Origin: Metallosphaera yellowstonensis MK1 | GTDB lineage: Archaea; Thermoproteota; Thermoprotei_A; Sulfolobales; Sulfolobaceae | Reading direction: 5' to 3' | Length of the DNA: 64,000 nt | Assembly: GCF_000243315.1 (NCBI RefSeq) | Contig: NZ_JH597770.1 | Coordinates: forward strand, 228,640 to 292,639 | Part shown: positions 37,762 through 47,598 of the stretch, in pieces | Numbering within the stretch: position 1 is the stretch's first letter | Layout of the letters: each line of letters opens with the position of its first letter | Translations under genes and position numbers: made by a program | The notes under the pieces: model-generated | Databases searched by the model: none | What the model was told of the DNA's origin: nothing | Seen by the model: only the letters and a program-made list of their open reading frames with translations

Positions 37762-38613
37762 ATGAAACTGGAGTTAGGAGAGCCTCCATCTCAAGGTGAT
37801 CCCTATCCGTATTTCGTTCAACTGCTACAAGTCTCTGGAGCGGGTAGGGGAACCGTAAAGATTTATAGTACTGCTATAAGGGACTTCCTTGATTTCATCA
37901 AAAAGGATCCTAGAACTGTAACTACTCAGGACGTGGTTAACTGGATATATTCCCTTAGCTCGAGAGTGGGAAAGAACCAAAACGTTGATACGAGAGGTAG
38001 AGCATCAACAATAAGAACATACGTCTTAGCTGTTAGGAGATTCCTTAAATGGTTAGGTGTAAATGTGAGACCACCTATACCTAAGGTAAGAAATCCAGAG
38101 AGGATGGCCCTTGACGACAAGACAGTTCAGCTGGTTATAGATAGTTGTAGAAGGACAAGAGACAAGGCCATAATAGCCCTTCTTCTTGATACTGGCCTAC
38201 GATCTTCAGAGCTTCTATCGTTAAAGGTCAAGGACGTTGATATGACTAGGATGACCATAGTTGTAAAGGAAACAAAGAATGGAGAACAGAGAATCGTATT
38301 CTTCACCCCCAGAACTGCCGAACTTCTTAGGAAATATATTAATCGGGAAGGACTTACTAGTGATCAACCCTTATTCAACTTGAGCTATCAAGCCTTATAT
38401 AAACTGGTCAGAAGCATAGGCAAGAGAGTCGGAATACCGTGGCTGAGACCTCACATACTACGCCACACTTTCGCCACTATGGCGATAAGGAGGGGCGTTC
38501 CTCTACCTGCAGTACAGAGGATGTTGGGCCATAGGGATATTAAGACCACTCAGGTGTACACTCATCTGATAACAGAGGACTTAGAACGTTCGTACAGGAG
38601 TGCATTTTCTTAA
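37762..38613 (+). CDS. xerA: Tyrosine recombinase XerA
   Basis: Resolves chromosome dimers at dif. The N-terminal SAM-like core-binding domain is followed by the catalytic domain with Arg in LLDTGLRSSELL, Lys in KETKNGEQR, His-x-x-Arg in PHILRHTFAT, His in MLGHRD and the nucleophilic Tyr in TTQVYTHL. 283 aa from the ATG at 37762, which lies about 26 bp from a CTTTTAACG box; an in-frame ATG at 37717 would add 15 atypical residues. Stand-alone chromosomal gene without integrase neighbours, as expected for XerA. Confidence 0.9.
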   Translation: MKLELGEPPSQGDPYPYFVQLLQVSGAGRGTVKIYSTAIRDFLDFIKKDPRTVTTQDVVNWIYSLSSRVGKNQNVDTRGRASTIRTYVLAVRRFLKWLGVNVRPPIPKVRNPERMALDDKTVQLVIDSCRRTRDKAIIALLLDTGLRSSELLSLKVKDVDMTRMTIVVKETKNGEQRIVFFTPRTAELLRKYINREGLTSDQPLFNLSYQALYKLVRSIGKRVGIPWLRPHILRHTFATMAIRRGVPLPAVQRMLGHRDIKTTQVYTHLITEDLERSYRSAFS

Positions 38614-38683
38614 TTGAATGCCTTGGCCTTTAAATACGTTCCACTTTTATTGTTGGTCATCTCTCTCCAAATGTGTATCCGTG

Positions 38684-39682
38684 ATGCAAATAAGAGCCAT
38701 AACGACCTTCCTGAGGACGGCCGACAAGGAGAAAATTCTACAGCACCGAGATATACTACTCTCAATTAAGTTCCCCACGTTATCGAAAAGAATCTCTCTG
38801 CCTCCAGTAGGATCATCGTCCTTAGATAAGTTAAGTGACGTTATTCCCTCGGGTGACGAAATACTTTACAGCTTAGGCGGATTAAGGTGGAACGACCCTA
38901 GAATTAGGAATATACGTGATATACTAAAGAGTGGGAAAAATTTCTTTATGCACGTCCTCCTTGACGATGAGAGGGGGATAGAAGAGGTAATAAAGCTTCT
39001 CGACATGCTAGAACCAGAGGAGTCGACGCGGTTTGCAGTTCTCATTGATCACGAATATCTAACTACACCTTATTTCCCTACGTCGTCTAGCACTCTTCCC
39101 ATAGAGAGTATCGGACTCTCCTTATTGTATGTAAAGGACTTTCAGAAAGGTAAGGGACTAAATGCACTTCTTGAAGCGAAGAAAATTGGGGTGAGCATCC
39201 AAGAAAGCATAGGTATTAAATTTGCAGGGATAGATCCATCCTTATCTCCATGGATGGATGAAAGCATTGGAGAGTTCCTCGAGAGCCTTAGTAATTCGAG
39301 ATTGTTCACTATGGGAGTCCTCCATAAAATAAGGGAGATCAACCAAAAGATAGAAGAGTATTCGTTCTCTGCTGGGCTAGAACCTTTAGGATTCTCTGAA
39401 GTTATGTTACCAGTAGCTGAAGACAACGTTCTAAGGGAGAGAGTCTTGGAAGGTCGTCTCACTTTAACCCATCTCGCGTACATGAGTACGGCATGTGCTG
39501 CAGGGATAGACATGGTGGGAGTTATCTATGATCGAGAGACCTATACGAATATCTTCAGGGACGCTATGTCGATACAAAAAATCAAGAGGAGACCTTACGC
39601 AATTAGAATAATTCCTAGCAGAGGAGAAGAGAAGATCTATACGCCTTTATTCGGTTTTATACCAGTAGTCAAAGTAGTATAG
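38684..39682 (+). CDS. DUF711 family protein
   Basis: A 332-aa protein of the UPF0210/DUF711 type (start [11 protein letters not shown], then [22 protein letters not shown] and [39 protein letters not shown]). The family is related to glycyl radical activating/aconitase-like folds in some views but has no established function. The frame is open from 38618, but the ATG at 38684 matches the usual family start. Confidence 0.75.
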   Translation: MQIRAITTFLRTADKEKILQHRDILLSIKFPTLSKRISLPPVGSSSLDKLSDVIPSGDEILYSLGGLRWNDPRIRNIRDILKSGKNFFMHVLLDDERGIEEVIKLLDMLEPEESTRFAVLIDHEYLTTPYFPTSSSTLPIESIGLSLLYVKDFQKGKGLNALLEAKKIGVSIQESIGIKFAGIDPSLSPWMDESIGEFLESLSNSRLFTMGVLHKIREINQKIEEYSFSAGLEPLGFSEVMLPVAEDNVLRERVLEGRLTLTHLAYMSTACAAGIDMVGVIYDRETYTNIFRDAMSIQKIKRRPYAIRIIPSRGEEKIYTPLFGFIPVVKVV

Positions 39683-39731
39683 ACCGGATTTAAATTACTT
39701 TTATATACCCTTGAATTGTATAGAGTGTTAT

Positions 39732-40781
39732 ATGGAAGTTAGGAGAGTTCAAAAATTTGGCAAGTCGACTCTGATGGTTTCTCTTCCAGCCGATTGGGTA
39801 AAAGAGGTGGGATTAAACCCTGGAGAAAGTATTTACCTGGAAGTTGACGAGGACGGTAGCTTAAAGGTCTACCCACCTAACCTTAAATCCGATAACGCCC
39901 CCAAGGAAATGCGAGTCAGGATATCCACAACGACCTCCCCTGAGCTAGTGACTAGAATAATTCATAGTCTATATATTCTAGGTTTCGACAGGGTCTATAT
40001 AGAGACCACAAATGGACCTTTAACAGAGGATTTGCTGAGAAAGATAAAGGAGACCGCTAGGAGTCTCATAGGACTCGAGATAGTGTCTCAAGACGTCACC
40101 TCAATTCAAATCCAGTCTTTCTTAGACCCTACTAAGTATAATATAGGGAGTTTGATAAACAGGTTGACAAACACGTTGAAACAAATGCTACACTACCTGA
40201 GCCTGGGAATAAGGGAAGCTAGTAGAACCTTCCTTCAAGAGGTAATAGAGTTGGAGAAGGAAGTAGATAGGCTTTACTATCTCTCCCTGAGGCAACTACT
40301 CTTAGCCCAAGTCAATAGAAGCCTTGCCTACATGATAGGGGTGAAGAGGATACAAATAGTCGGAAACAGAATACTGATGAAGGCTGCAGAGGAAGCTGCG
40401 GACGAAATAAGTGAAGCTGCAAACGATCTCCTCAGCCTTCATCCAGAGGATCTGAGTCTCCTTAAGATGTCCTGGGATAAGATGGACATGCTAATAGATC
40501 AGACCGCAGTTGTAATAGATCATGTAGTAAAGGTACTGAACAAGGAGGACATAAAACTAGTCAATGAGGCATTAGAGGAGTTAAGGACTCTTAGGAGGGT
40601 CCTGCTCTCTGATGCCCTAATAATGGAGGAGAGAATACAGAGAATGAATGCGCCAAAGGTGGCTACTGCAATAAGGACTCTGAACCTCAGGCTCTACAAT
40701 GCCATAAGAAGAATGGAACCTATAGCGGAAATAGCGTTTAACAGGGGTGTTGAGAACCTCAAGGAAATAGTCATTGAATAA
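39732..40781 (+). CDS. AbrB-PhoU type phosphate-uptake regulator
   Basis: An N-terminal SpoVT/AbrB DNA-binding domain ([44 protein letters not shown]) is fused to a PhoU-like helical bundle (residues about 125-345). 349 aa. Archaeal proteins of this build are thought to control phosphate transport genes, though none is adjacent. A CTTTTATATA box at 39698-39707 supports the ATG at 39732 rather than the TTG at 39711. Convergent overlap with pncB of 11 nt. Confidence 0.87.
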   Translation: MEVRRVQKFGKSTLMVSLPADWVKEVGLNPGESIYLEVDEDGSLKVYPPNLKSDNAPKEMRVRISTTTSPELVTRIIHSLYILGFDRVYIETTNGPLTEDLLRKIKETARSLIGLEIVSQDVTSIQIQSFLDPTKYNIGSLINRLTNTLKQMLHYLSLGIREASRTFLQEVIELEKEVDRLYYLSLRQLLLAQVNRSLAYMIGVKRIQIVGNRILMKAAEEAADEISEAANDLLSLHPEDLSLLKMSWDKMDMLIDQTAVVIDHVVKVLNKEDIKLVNEALEELRTLRRVLLSDALIMEERIQRMNAPKVATAIRTLNLRLYNAIRRMEPIAEIAFNRGVENLKEIVIE

Positions 40782-41943
40782 CGTCAGGCTTTGGTGCCTC
40801 TCTTAACTGTGAGAGAACGTAGTCCCTTATTTCCTGAACGCTTGGTAATTTCTTAATAAGTTTCCCGTTTTCCATATACTTAGTCAGAAGAGCTCTACAC
40901 TCGTTTTTAACCTCCGTGCCCCAGGGAACTATTATATCGTTCATGGAATTGCATCTATACACCTGCTTAGCACCTGGCCATTTACCCCTTTTAGTTATGG
41001 GCATCCATTTAGTACCGTCCCACTTCTCCACTATGTCTGCACTGAAGTCTACACTCTCTGGGAAAGCTACACTGGTACCTACCCCAAACCCGTCCACGTA
41101 ATCCCTTAATTCTGCTATATTCCTCTCATCTAACCCTCCGCTCACGAATATCTTCACGTGACCATAGCCGTGTAGATTTAAGGTCCATCTAACTTCTTGG
41201 ATTATTTTCCTGAAATTACCTCTCCTGCTCGAAGGTGTATCTAATCTCACTCCGTAAAGCTTCTCCTTCAGCAGTTCAGCCGCTTTGAGTGCCTCGGTCC
41301 TTTCGTCCTCAAACGTATCCACCAGAGCTATTCTTGGAACTTTAGGGTCTACAGCCTCATCGAAGGCCTTCCAAGCCTTCACATTATCACCGAAAGCCAA
41401 CATTAAAGCATGAGGCATTGTTCCCGAGGGTTCTATTCCCAAGAGTTCCCTACTGAAAGCCCCAGCAACGCCGTCCATTCCACCTATGTACGCTGAGCGA
41501 TCCACCATCGGAGCTATACTCGGATGGATAGCCCTCAATCCGAAGAAAATCACCTGCCTATTCATTGCTAACGACTTTATCCTAGCAGCCTTAGTGGCTA
41601 TACTACTACTGTGCCTTAAGATTCCTAACAGAGCAGTTTCGAGAACGCCAAAATCCAGGTAGTTTCCCTCGATGATCATGACCGGCTCTACCTCCTTGAA
41701 TAGTGTTCCTTCATCCATCGAGTACACAGTAACTGGCTTGCCTTCCAAGAGATAGAGCGCTTCTTCAAGACCAGCGAAGACTGCCCATTGGTAACCTTTC
41801 GGAAGACCATAGGAGTGAAATTCCATTCTGACCTTCACGTCTCTCATTCCAGCCGCTTCGAGCGCTCTTACAGTTCTTTCAAAATATACATCAGTAACCT
41901 TTCCAGACTTTATCTCGTTCTCCGAAGATATGTAAAGCCTCAC
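40771..41943 (-). CDS. pncB: Nicotinate phosphoribosyltransferase
   Basis: NAD salvage: makes nicotinate mononucleotide from nicotinate and PRPP. The family signatures are [22 protein letters not shown] (the R-A/R-x-HP phosphoribosyl-site segment), [26 protein letters not shown] (phosphate loop), and [16 protein letters not shown] near the C-terminus, as in archaeal (Thermoplasma-type) enzymes. 390 aa. Confidence 0.93.
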   Translation of the reverse strand: MRLYISSENEIKSGKVTDVYFERTVRALEAAGMRDVKVRMEFHSYGLPKGYQWAVFAGLEEALYLLEGKPVTVYSMDEGTLFKEVEPVMIIEGNYLDFGVLETALLGILRHSSSIATKAARIKSLAMNRQVIFFGLRAIHPSIAPMVDRSAYIGGMDGVAGAFSRELLGIEPSGTMPHALMLAFGDNVKAWKAFDEAVDPKVPRIALVDTFEDERTEALKAAELLKEKLYGVRLDTPSSRRGNFRKIIQEVRWTLNLHGYGHVKIFVSGGLDERNIAELRDYVDGFGVGTSVAFPESVDFSADIVEKWDGTKWMPITKRGKWPGAKQVYRCNSMNDIIVPWGTEVKNECRALLTKYMENGKLIKKLPSVQEIRDYVLSQLREAPKPDVIQ

Positions 41944-42001
41944 GGCATCTAATTCATAGGTTAAATTTTAAACCTTAGACATGACGTAGTAGTGACTTGT
42001 A

Positions 42002-42472
42002 ATGATCACAGCTAAGATGGTACCACCTGACCTCCTCGTAAGAAGACTAGCAGACTATCTCAAGGAGAATGTAAAGGAACTCCAGGTTCCTGAGTGGTCT
42101 CTGATAACAAAGACCACTTCCTTCAAGGAGAGAATACCAGACGAACCAGAGCAATGGTGGTACATAAGGGCAGCCTCTATCCTGAGAAAACTCTACGTAA
42201 TGAATCACTTTGGGGTATCGGAATCCAGGAGGATTTATGGCGGGCTTAAGAGGAGGGGAACCAGACCTCCTATATCAGAGAAGGCTCCTGGTCACTCCAC
42301 GAGGCTAATATTTCAGCAATTGGAGAGGGCAGGTTTAGTGACCAAGGTGAAGGGAGCTAAACTTGGTAGAACACTAACACCGGCCGGTAGGTCTCTTCTA
42401 GACAAGTTATCCTACGAAATCTTTATAGACCTAGCAAACAATAACCCTTCTCTGAAAAAGTACCTGGAGTGA
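42002..42472 (+). CDS. rps19e: 30S ribosomal protein S19e
   Basis: Small-subunit protein of the archaeal/eukaryotic set. [49 protein letters not shown] and [16 protein letters not shown] are diagnostic. 156 aa. It is the first gene of the long translation/secretion operon. AATTTTAAACC at about 41965 places the transcript start at the ATG. Confidence 0.97.
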   Translation: MITAKMVPPDLLVRRLADYLKENVKELQVPEWSLITKTTSFKERIPDEPEQWWYIRAASILRKLYVMNHFGVSESRRIYGGLKRRGTRPPISEKAPGHSTRLIFQQLERAGLVTKVKGAKLGRTLTPAGRSLLDKLSYEIFIDLANNNPSLKKYLE

Positions 42473-42478
42473 TCTTCT

Positions 42479-42832
42479 ATGTCACAGGACAGCTACTCTG
42501 ATCCAGAACTTGAGGAACTTCTGAGGAGGAGAGCCCAGGCTGAAAGTAAGAGAGTCACTGAGGAGAGACAGAAGAGGGCTGAGCTAGAAGCCAGAAAGGA
42601 GGCCTTATTGAGGACTATCTTAACGCAAGAGGCCAGACAAAGGTTAACCAATGTGAAGCTAATAAAACCAGAACTGGCGGAGTCGCTAGAAGATCAACTA
42701 ATTGCACTGGCCCAGAGTGGAAGGATAAAGGTACCGATAACTGATGAAGAGCTAAAGGAAATTTTAGCCCAGATAGCAGGTCAGACTAGAAGGGACTTCA
42801 AGATACAAATAAGGGAGAGAGGTTGGCGATGA
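42479..42832 (+). CDS. PDCD5-family DNA-binding protein
   Basis: Archaeal homologue of human PDCD5/TFAR19: a 117-aa helical bundle with a flexible charged N-terminus ([19 protein letters not shown]) and [28 protein letters not shown]. It is encoded between S19e and L39e in crenarchaea; proposed roles are nucleic acid or chaperone related. ATG overlap of 4 nt with rpl39e. Confidence 0.93.
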   Translation: MSQDSYSDPELEELLRRRAQAESKRVTEERQKRAELEARKEALLRTILTQEARQRLTNVKLIKPELAESLEDQLIALAQSGRIKVPITDEELKEILAQIAGQTRRDFKIQIRERGWR

Positions 42833-42984
42833 GTAGGAATAGACCCTCAGGGCTCAAGAAGAGGCTAAGTAGAGCGCTTAAATCTAATTCTGCTGTGCCT
42901 GCTTGGGTGATCCTTAAGACAAACGGGAAATTCAGGCTCAATCCGAGGAGGAGAAACTGGAGAAGAAATGATCTGAAGGTGTGA
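42829..42984 (+). CDS. rpl39e: 50S ribosomal protein L39e
   Basis: A 51-aa strongly basic peptide of the exit tunnel: [20 protein letters not shown], then [30 protein letters not shown], exactly the family pattern. The ATG overlaps the PDCD5 stop (ATGA). Confidence 0.96.
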   Translation: MSRNRPSGLKKRLSRALKSNSAVPAWVILKTNGKFRLNPRRRNWRRNDLKV

Positions 42985-42989
42985 TGAGC

Positions 42990-43256
42990 ATGAAAGAGAA
43001 AGACAACTTTGAGATGATAATAAATCTCAGGCCTGCTCATGAGGCAAAAATGCCTAGGAAATTCAAAAAGGCAGTAAACTATATCAGGGAAGTTGTCACG
43101 AGACACTTCGGAGCAGAGAAGGTCGTTCTAGATCAGTTCCTTGTTAGTTACTTATCCGTTAACTCTAGGAGTAAAATAAAGAGGAAGGTCAGAGTGGTGG
43201 TTACAAAGATAGGCGAAAAGACCTTCCTCGTGAAGCTAGCAGTGAAGCCCGAATGA
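42990..43256 (+). CDS. rpl31e: 50S ribosomal protein L31e
   Basis: 88 aa from ATG 42990; contains [31 protein letters not shown] and [19 protein letters not shown]. The GTGAT Shine-Dalgarno region overlaps two upstream in-frame starts (42981, 42984), so the ATG at 42990, spaced correctly, is the likely start. Overlaps eIF6 by 4 nt. Confidence 0.95.
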   Translation: MKEKDNFEMIINLRPAHEAKMPRKFKKAVNYIREVVTRHFGAEKVVLDQFLVSYLSVNSRSKIKRKVRVVVTKIGEKTFLVKLAVKPE

Positions 43257-43924
43257 ACATCCAAAGAATGAGCGTTTTCGGAACTGATAATATAGGAGTA
43301 TATATCTTTTCAAACAATAAGTACACTTTAGTTCCCAGAAATCTAGATAAGCAAGCCAAGGAGATAATAAAGGAAAATCTAAATACTGAAATTATAGAAT
43401 TTACTATAGCAGATAGTTTCTTAATAGGTATATTTTTGGCAGGAAACAACAATTGTATCGTCATGCCTAGGATAGCCAAAGAAGAGGAATTTAGACTGAT
43501 AAAAGAGGTCGCTAAAGACGTGAGAGTAGAAAAGGTTGATGTGAGGGCTACTGCATTAGGAAACGTGATTCTAGCAAACGACAAGGCTGCACTAGTCTAT
43601 CCAGAATTCTCTGATGCAGAAGTAAAAATATTGAAAGAAGTACTAGAAGTTGAAGAAATAAAAAAGGGGACTATAGCTCAGGTCATTGTCGTAGGATCGG
43701 CTGGAGTTGTCACATCCAAGGGTGGATTAGTTCACATAGACGCTACAGAGAGCGAGGTTAAGGAGTTGGGCCAACTCTTCGGAACGAAGATCGAGGTGGG
43801 TACTGTAAATTTCGGTAACGCCTTAGTAAGGAGCGGTATGGTGGCAAATGATAATGGAGTACTAGTTGGGACGTCTACAACTGGGCCAGAGATTTTAAGA
43901 ATGCAGAGAGCCTTTGGTGAGTGA
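43253..43924 (+). CDS. eif6: Translation initiation factor 6
   Basis: Anti-association factor that binds the large subunit (L23/L24e/L14 region). The five-fold repeated beta-alpha (pentein) units are visible as repeated hydrophobic patterns: [83 protein letters not shown] and [15 protein letters not shown]. 223 aa, the family length. Confidence 0.96.
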   Translation: MNIQRMSVFGTDNIGVYIFSNNKYTLVPRNLDKQAKEIIKENLNTEIIEFTIADSFLIGIFLAGNNNCIVMPRIAKEEEFRLIKEVAKDVRVEKVDVRATALGNVILANDKAALVYPEFSDAEVKILKEVLEVEEIKKGTIAQVIVVGSAGVVTSKGGLVHIDATESEVKELGQLFGTKIEVGTVNFGNALVRSGMVANDNGVLVGTSTTGPEILRMQRAFGE

Positions 43925-43925
43925 G

Positions 43926-44186
43926 ATGATGGAGATAAAAACATTTAGGATAGAAGGGGAGGCCTTATTCAACGAAAGTCGATTCCCGGTGAGGCAGAAG
44001 TTTGTTAAATTTGTCAGGGCACTCAACGAGGCCCAAGCAAAGGAGGTTGTATATTCTCACTTTGGAAGTAAGAATAAAATAAAGAGGTGCAACATCGTAT
44101 TCAAGGAAATAAGGGAAGTACCTCTAGAGAGCGTTAAAGATAAGAGGATAAAAGACCTTGCTAAGTTAGATAAAGTTATAACGTGA
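43926..44186 (+). CDS. rpl18a: 50S ribosomal protein L18Ae (LX)
   Basis: Archaeal LX protein: [59 protein letters not shown]. 86 aa from ATG 43926, 5 nt after a GGTGA site; a second ATG at 43929 is possible. Follows eIF6 directly. Confidence 0.95.
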   Translation: MMEIKTFRIEGEALFNESRFPVRQKFVKFVRALNEAQAKEVVYSHFGSKNKIKRCNIVFKEIREVPLESVKDKRIKDLAKLDKVIT

Positions 44187-44191
44187 TTGAT

Positions 44192-44635
44192 ATGTCAGAG
44201 ACTGGCGAGCAAAGGACGGTCGTAACACTAGAGGATCTTTTGGCACAGGCTGAGGCGTTAAGACGCGAAATTGAAGCTCTCCAGAAGCTCAGGGATGAGC
44301 TGACAGAGTCTCTCAATTCCGTCAAGAACGCAAAAGAAGCAATAAACTCCTTAAAAACTCAGTCAAAGGATCTTATGTTGTCGGTGGATAAGAGAGGCTT
44401 CATTCTGTTGAGGGTTACAGAAATACCAATCTCCAAGGTCCTAGTAAATTTAGGTCTCGGCTATTATGCAGAAATTGAGCCCGACGCTGCCACAAAGATA
44501 CTTGACTCTAGAGAGGAGCAATTGAATAAGGGAATTCAGGAAGTGAGCTCCAGGCTTAACACCGTGGTAAATGCTTATGCGCAGATTTCAGAGATAATCA
44601 ACAGGGCACAAGAACAGGCCCAGAAAGGTGAGTAA
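44192..44635 (+). CDS. pfdA: Prefoldin alpha subunit
   Basis: Hexameric co-chaperone subunit with two coiled-coil tentacles (residues about 10-55 and 100-145) joined by beta hairpins (KRGFILLRVTEIPISKVLVNLGLGYYAEI). 147 aa from ATG 44192. Its 3' end provides the Shine-Dalgarno GGTGA for ftsY. Confidence 0.94.
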   Translation: MSETGEQRTVVTLEDLLAQAEALRREIEALQKLRDELTESLNSVKNAKEAINSLKTQSKDLMLSVDKRGFILLRVTEIPISKVLVNLGLGYYAEIEPDAATKILDSREEQLNKGIQEVSSRLNTVVNAYAQISEIINRAQEQAQKGE

Positions 44636-44637
44636 GC

Positions 44638-45723
44638 TGTTTCGAGAAGTTAAAGAAGGCGTTTTCTAACTTCACTGAGAAACTTGCTGGGAAATCCGAG
44701 CAACAGAAAGAGGTCTCAGAGCATAAGGAGGAAGTTCCCGAAGCTCAACAGAAACCGAACGTCCAGGAACAGAGGACAAGGGAACAGGATAACGAGATAA
44801 CACCCAGAAATCAGCCCATCACGCAAGGAAACCAAGACACTGAAAAGAAAAGTGGTTTTCTAAGCTTCTTCAGAACTAAGGAGATAAAAGAAGACGATAT
44901 CTCAGATATCATAGAGGAACTTAGGATAGAACTCCTTGAGGACGATGTGTCTCTTGAGGTCACTGACATGATCTTAGAGGACCTCAAGAGAGAATTAATA
45001 GGAAGGAGGGTCTCTAGGAGAGAGGATCTAGAGAGTCTCGTCAAAAACAGCCTTAAGAGATCTCTGAGGGAGATACTTAAAAAAAATTATAATGAAACAG
45101 ATTTGATTCGGTTGATACGGGACTCCAACAAGCCGTTTATAATTATATTCTTTGGCGTTAATGGAGTAGGGAAAACTACTACCATTGCAAAGTTCGCGTG
45201 GATGCTCAAGAGGAACGGGTTTTCAGTTATTATAGCTGCTGCCGACACTTTCAGGGCTGCTGCACAGGAACAATTAGCACTTCATGCAAGTAAATTGGAT
45301 GTTCCGTTAGTTAAGGGAAAGTATGGAGGCGATCCTGCGTCTGTCGCCTACGACGCCATTCAATCCGCGAAAAGCAGGAGGGTCGACGTCGTACTAATAG
45401 ACACGGCCGGAAGAATGCATACCGATAAGAACCTAACTGAGGAGCTGAAGAGGGTAGTGAAGGTGGCCAAGCCCAATATGAAGATTCTTGTTCTAGATTC
45501 CTTAGCGGGACAGGATGCGCTAGAGCAGGCCACATATTTTGAGAAGATTGTGGGATATGATATGGTGATCCTTACCAAGGTAGATGCAGACTCCAAGGGT
45601 GGAATAGTGCTCTCCCTAGCCTACAAATTAAATAAGCCTGTAGGATACGTGGGTATAGGTCAGGATTATGAGAGCCTCGTGAAGTTCGACCCTGAATGGT
45701 TTGCCGAGAGGCTCCTCAGCTAA
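44638..45723 (+). CDS. ftsY: SRP receptor FtsY, start codon anomalous
   Basis: GTPase that docks the signal recognition particle at the membrane. G-domain motifs: GVNGVGKTTTIAKFAW, DTFRAAAQEQL, VLIDTAGRMH, TKVDADSKGG. The frame opens only after a TGA at 44629-44631 and contains no ATG/GTG/TTG until 44947, which would delete about 103 residues including most of the N helical domain. Residues FEKLKKAFSNFTEKLAGK (from 44641) are a typical FtsY start. The codon just before is TGT (44638), 6 nt after GGTGA. Either a non-standard start, or a one-base insertion after GTG AGT AAG CTG (frame beginning 44628). Coordinates follow the Shine-Dalgarno spacing. Confidence 0.8.
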   Translation, partial: CFEKLKKAFSNFTEKLAGKSEQQKEVSEHKEEVPEAQQKPNVQEQRTREQDNEITPRNQPITQGNQDTEKKSGFLSFFRTKEIKEDDISDIIEELRIELLEDDVSLEVTDMILEDLKRELIGRRVSRREDLESLVKNSLKRSLREILKKNYNETDLIRLIRDSNKPFIIIFFGVNGVGKTTTIAKFAWMLKRNGFSVIIAAADTFRAAAQEQLALHASKLDVPLVKGKYGGDPASVAYDAIQSAKSRRVDVVLIDTAGRMHTDKNLTEELKRVVKVAKPNMKILVLDSLAGQDALEQATYFEKIVGYDMVILTKVDADSKGGIVLSLAYKLNKPVGYVGIGQDYESLVKFDPEWFAERLLS

Positions 45724-45739
45724 AATTTAAAATCAGAGG

Positions 45740-45760
45740 GCCCATACAGTTTGTATGGGC
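45740..45760. promoter_or_regulatory. 8-bp inverted repeat overlapping the secE start
   Basis: GCCCATAC and GTATGGGC flank a 5-bp spacer, and the second arm contains the secE ATG. A TATA-like AATTTAAAA (45724-45732) would put transcription close to the ATG, so the palindrome could be an operator over the start site or, in read-through transcripts from ftsY, an RNA hairpin sequestering the start codon. Confidence 0.45.
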
Positions 45761-45934
45761 TTAGTGGATAGGATAAAGAAGCTTAGGGAGGATTGGAAGA
45801 GGATAATCAGTGTGGCAAAGAAGCCTGATAAAGACATGTTTTACCTGAACTTGAGGGTAACGCTAATTGTGTTATTATTTGTAGGTTTATTGGCTTTCCT
45901 CGTTCAGCTAGCCTTTGCAATACTTCTGGGTTAG
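45755..45934 (+). CDS. secE: Preprotein translocase subunit SecE
   Basis: Small Sec translocon subunit (Sec61 gamma homologue). 59 aa: an amphipathic N-terminal helix (MGLVDRIKKLREDWKRIISV, then AKKPDKDMFY) and one membrane helix (LRVTLIVLLFVGLLAFLVQ onward). Its position before Spt5/NusG is the same as in many archaea and bacteria. Confidence 0.93.
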   Translation: MGLVDRIKKLREDWKRIISVAKKPDKDMFYLNLRVTLIVLLFVGLLAFLVQLAFAILLG

Positions 45935-45945
45935 GTGCACATACC

Positions 45946-46407
45946 ATGGAAACGCCTAAGGTCAGGAACTACTATGCGATAAAGGTAACTGGAGGACAGG
46001 AGATGGGAGTTGCTCTACTTCTTGAAGAGAGGATCAAGACCAACAAGATTCAGGACGTTTTCTCCATAATTGTTCCTCCAGGTCTCAAGGGATATGTTAT
46101 CATAGAGACCAACGGTCCACATGCAGTGAAGGCAATAGTGGCTGGTATAAGACACATTAAGGGAGTAGCGCAAGGCCTAGTGCCCAAGGATGACATCATG
46201 AATATGGTCTCTAAGAAACCTGTTGGTCCCGTGGTGAAAATAGGAGATATGGTAGAGGTTATCTCTGGTCCCTTTAGGGGAATGCAGGCCCAGGTGATCG
46301 AATACCGAGAAGGAAAGGGAGAAGTAGTTTTAAATATACTAGAGTCAGCCTTTCCACTGCAGGTAACCATACCCGTAGATCAAGTTAAACCTGCTAAGAA
46401 GAGTTAA
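45946..46407 (+). CDS. spt5: Transcription elongation factor Spt5 (NusG)
   Basis: RNA polymerase clamp factor with an NGN domain ([53 protein letters not shown]) and a C-terminal KOW domain ([24 protein letters not shown]). 153 aa, the archaeal size. Couples transcription to the ribosomal genes that follow. Confidence 0.96.
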   Translation: METPKVRNYYAIKVTGGQEMGVALLLEERIKTNKIQDVFSIIVPPGLKGYVIIETNGPHAVKAIVAGIRHIKGVAQGLVPKDDIMNMVSKKPVGPVVKIGDMVEVISGPFRGMQAQVIEYREGKGEVVLNILESAFPLQVTIPVDQVKPAKKS

Positions 46408-46418
46408 AAGGTGGAAAA

Positions 46419-46925
46419 ATGGCCAAGAAGTCCGTAAAAGTAGTGGTAGAGGGAGGCAATGTTAAACCAGGACCTCCCCTCGCCCCAACTCTCTCGCAGT
46501 TGGGACTTAACGTGGGAGAAGTTGTCAAGAAAATTAACGAAGCTACGGCACAGTTTAAAGGAATGAGTGTTCCAGTAACTCTCGATGTGGATACCGATAC
46601 AAAGAAGTATGACATAAGTGTGGGAGTTCCTACCACTACTTCTCTCCTACTTAAGAAAGCTGGAGCCGAGTCCCCTTCTGGGGATCCAGAGCACAAGAAG
46701 GTTGGCAATTTAAATATTCAGGACGTTGTGGAGATAGCTTTATCAAAAAAACCTTCGCTAACAGCGAAAAGTCTTAAGGCTGCAGTGAAAAGCATACTCG
46801 GTACAGCTAAGAGTATAGGTCTTACGGTAGACGGCAAAGATCCTATAGCTGTGGTGAAAGAAGTTGAGGAAGGAAAGTATAACGACATATTAAATCCGGG
46901 TGAGAAGAAATGGGAGGAAAATTGA
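46419..46925 (+). CDS. rpl11: 50S ribosomal protein L11
   Basis: Stalk-base protein: [34 protein letters not shown] with the conserved P-G-P-P-L-A-P segment, and a C-terminal rRNA-binding domain. 168 aa. Its last bases (TTGAGGTGA) contain a near-perfect Shine-Dalgarno sequence for rpl1. Confidence 0.96.
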   Translation: MAKKSVKVVVEGGNVKPGPPLAPTLSQLGLNVGEVVKKINEATAQFKGMSVPVTLDVDTDTKKYDISVGVPTTTSLLLKKAGAESPSGDPEHKKVGNLNIQDVVEIALSKKPSLTAKSLKAAVKSILGTAKSIGLTVDGKDPIAVVKEVEEGKYNDILNPGEKKWEEN

Positions 46926-46936
46926 GGTGATGAAGT

Positions 46937-47593
46937 ACGCTAGTTCCTAAGGAAAAGATCTCCGATGCGATTAACCAGGCTCTAGATTCTGAAAATAATC
47001 CAAAGAGGTCTTTTGCCCAAAGTGTAGAATTAGTAGTCTCGTTTAAGGACGTTGATATGAAAAGGGGAGACATTAAATTGAGGGACGCAGTCACGTTGCC
47101 TAGACCTCCTTCTAAGCCCAGAAACGTGCTTGTAGTTCCTTCCCTGGAGCAACTGGAATCAGCCAAGAGAGCTGAGCCGAACGTCATACTGACAAAGGAG
47201 GAGCTTCAGAAACTACAAGGAGCCAAGAGAACAATTAAGAAGATGGCCTCTAAGAATCACTGGTTCCTCATAACCCAGGATAGTATGGCTCTAGCCGGAA
47301 GGATATTCGGTCCAGCCTTAGGTCCAAGAGGAAAGTTTCCTATCCCCTTACCCTCCTCTCCAGATATATCAGAATACATTATAAGGTATAAACGCTCCAC
47401 CTTGGTGAAGACTAAGGATCAACCTCACACGCAGACATTTATAGGCACAGAAGACCAGAAGGTGGAGGACTTGGTAGAGAACGCTATGGCAGTGTTGAAT
47501 GTGATAGAGGGGAAGATAAAGAGTCCATCCTACATCAAAGCTATATACGTTAAAACCACAATGGGAAAACCAGTTAGAGTCACCCTGAAGTGA
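46937..47593 (+). CDS. rpl1: 50S ribosomal protein L1, apparent ACG start
   Basis: L1 stalk protein and, in archaea, a frequent autogenous repressor of its own operon. Core motifs: [25 protein letters not shown] and KPVRVTLK. The first ATG in frame (47057) would remove about 40 residues that are clearly L1 ([16 protein letters not shown]...). The frame is open back to a TGA at 46931-46933, and at the ideal place, 6 nt after GGTGA (46926-46930), stands ACG (46937). The result is 218 aa, the normal length. An ATG at 46930 overlaps the Shine-Dalgarno and is in another frame (stops after 6 codons). So either ACG initiation or an ATG-to-ACG or indel error. Confidence 0.88.
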   Translation, partial: TLVPKEKISDAINQALDSENNPKRSFAQSVELVVSFKDVDMKRGDIKLRDAVTLPRPPSKPRNVLVVPSLEQLESAKRAEPNVILTKEELQKLQGAKRTIKKMASKNHWFLITQDSMALAGRIFGPALGPRGKFPIPLPSSPDISEYIIRYKRSTLVKTKDQPHTQTFIGTEDQKVEDLVENAMAVLNVIEGKIKSPSYIKAIYVKTTMGKPVRVTLK

Positions 47594-47598
47594 TGAGA

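Noticed and set aside
46927..46960. Programmed +1 frameshift in rpl1 at TCC TAA G (antizyme-like)
   Set aside because: The ATG that would begin this frame overlaps the Shine-Dalgarno site, while ACG in the correct frame has ideal spacing, so a non-standard start or point change is simpler.
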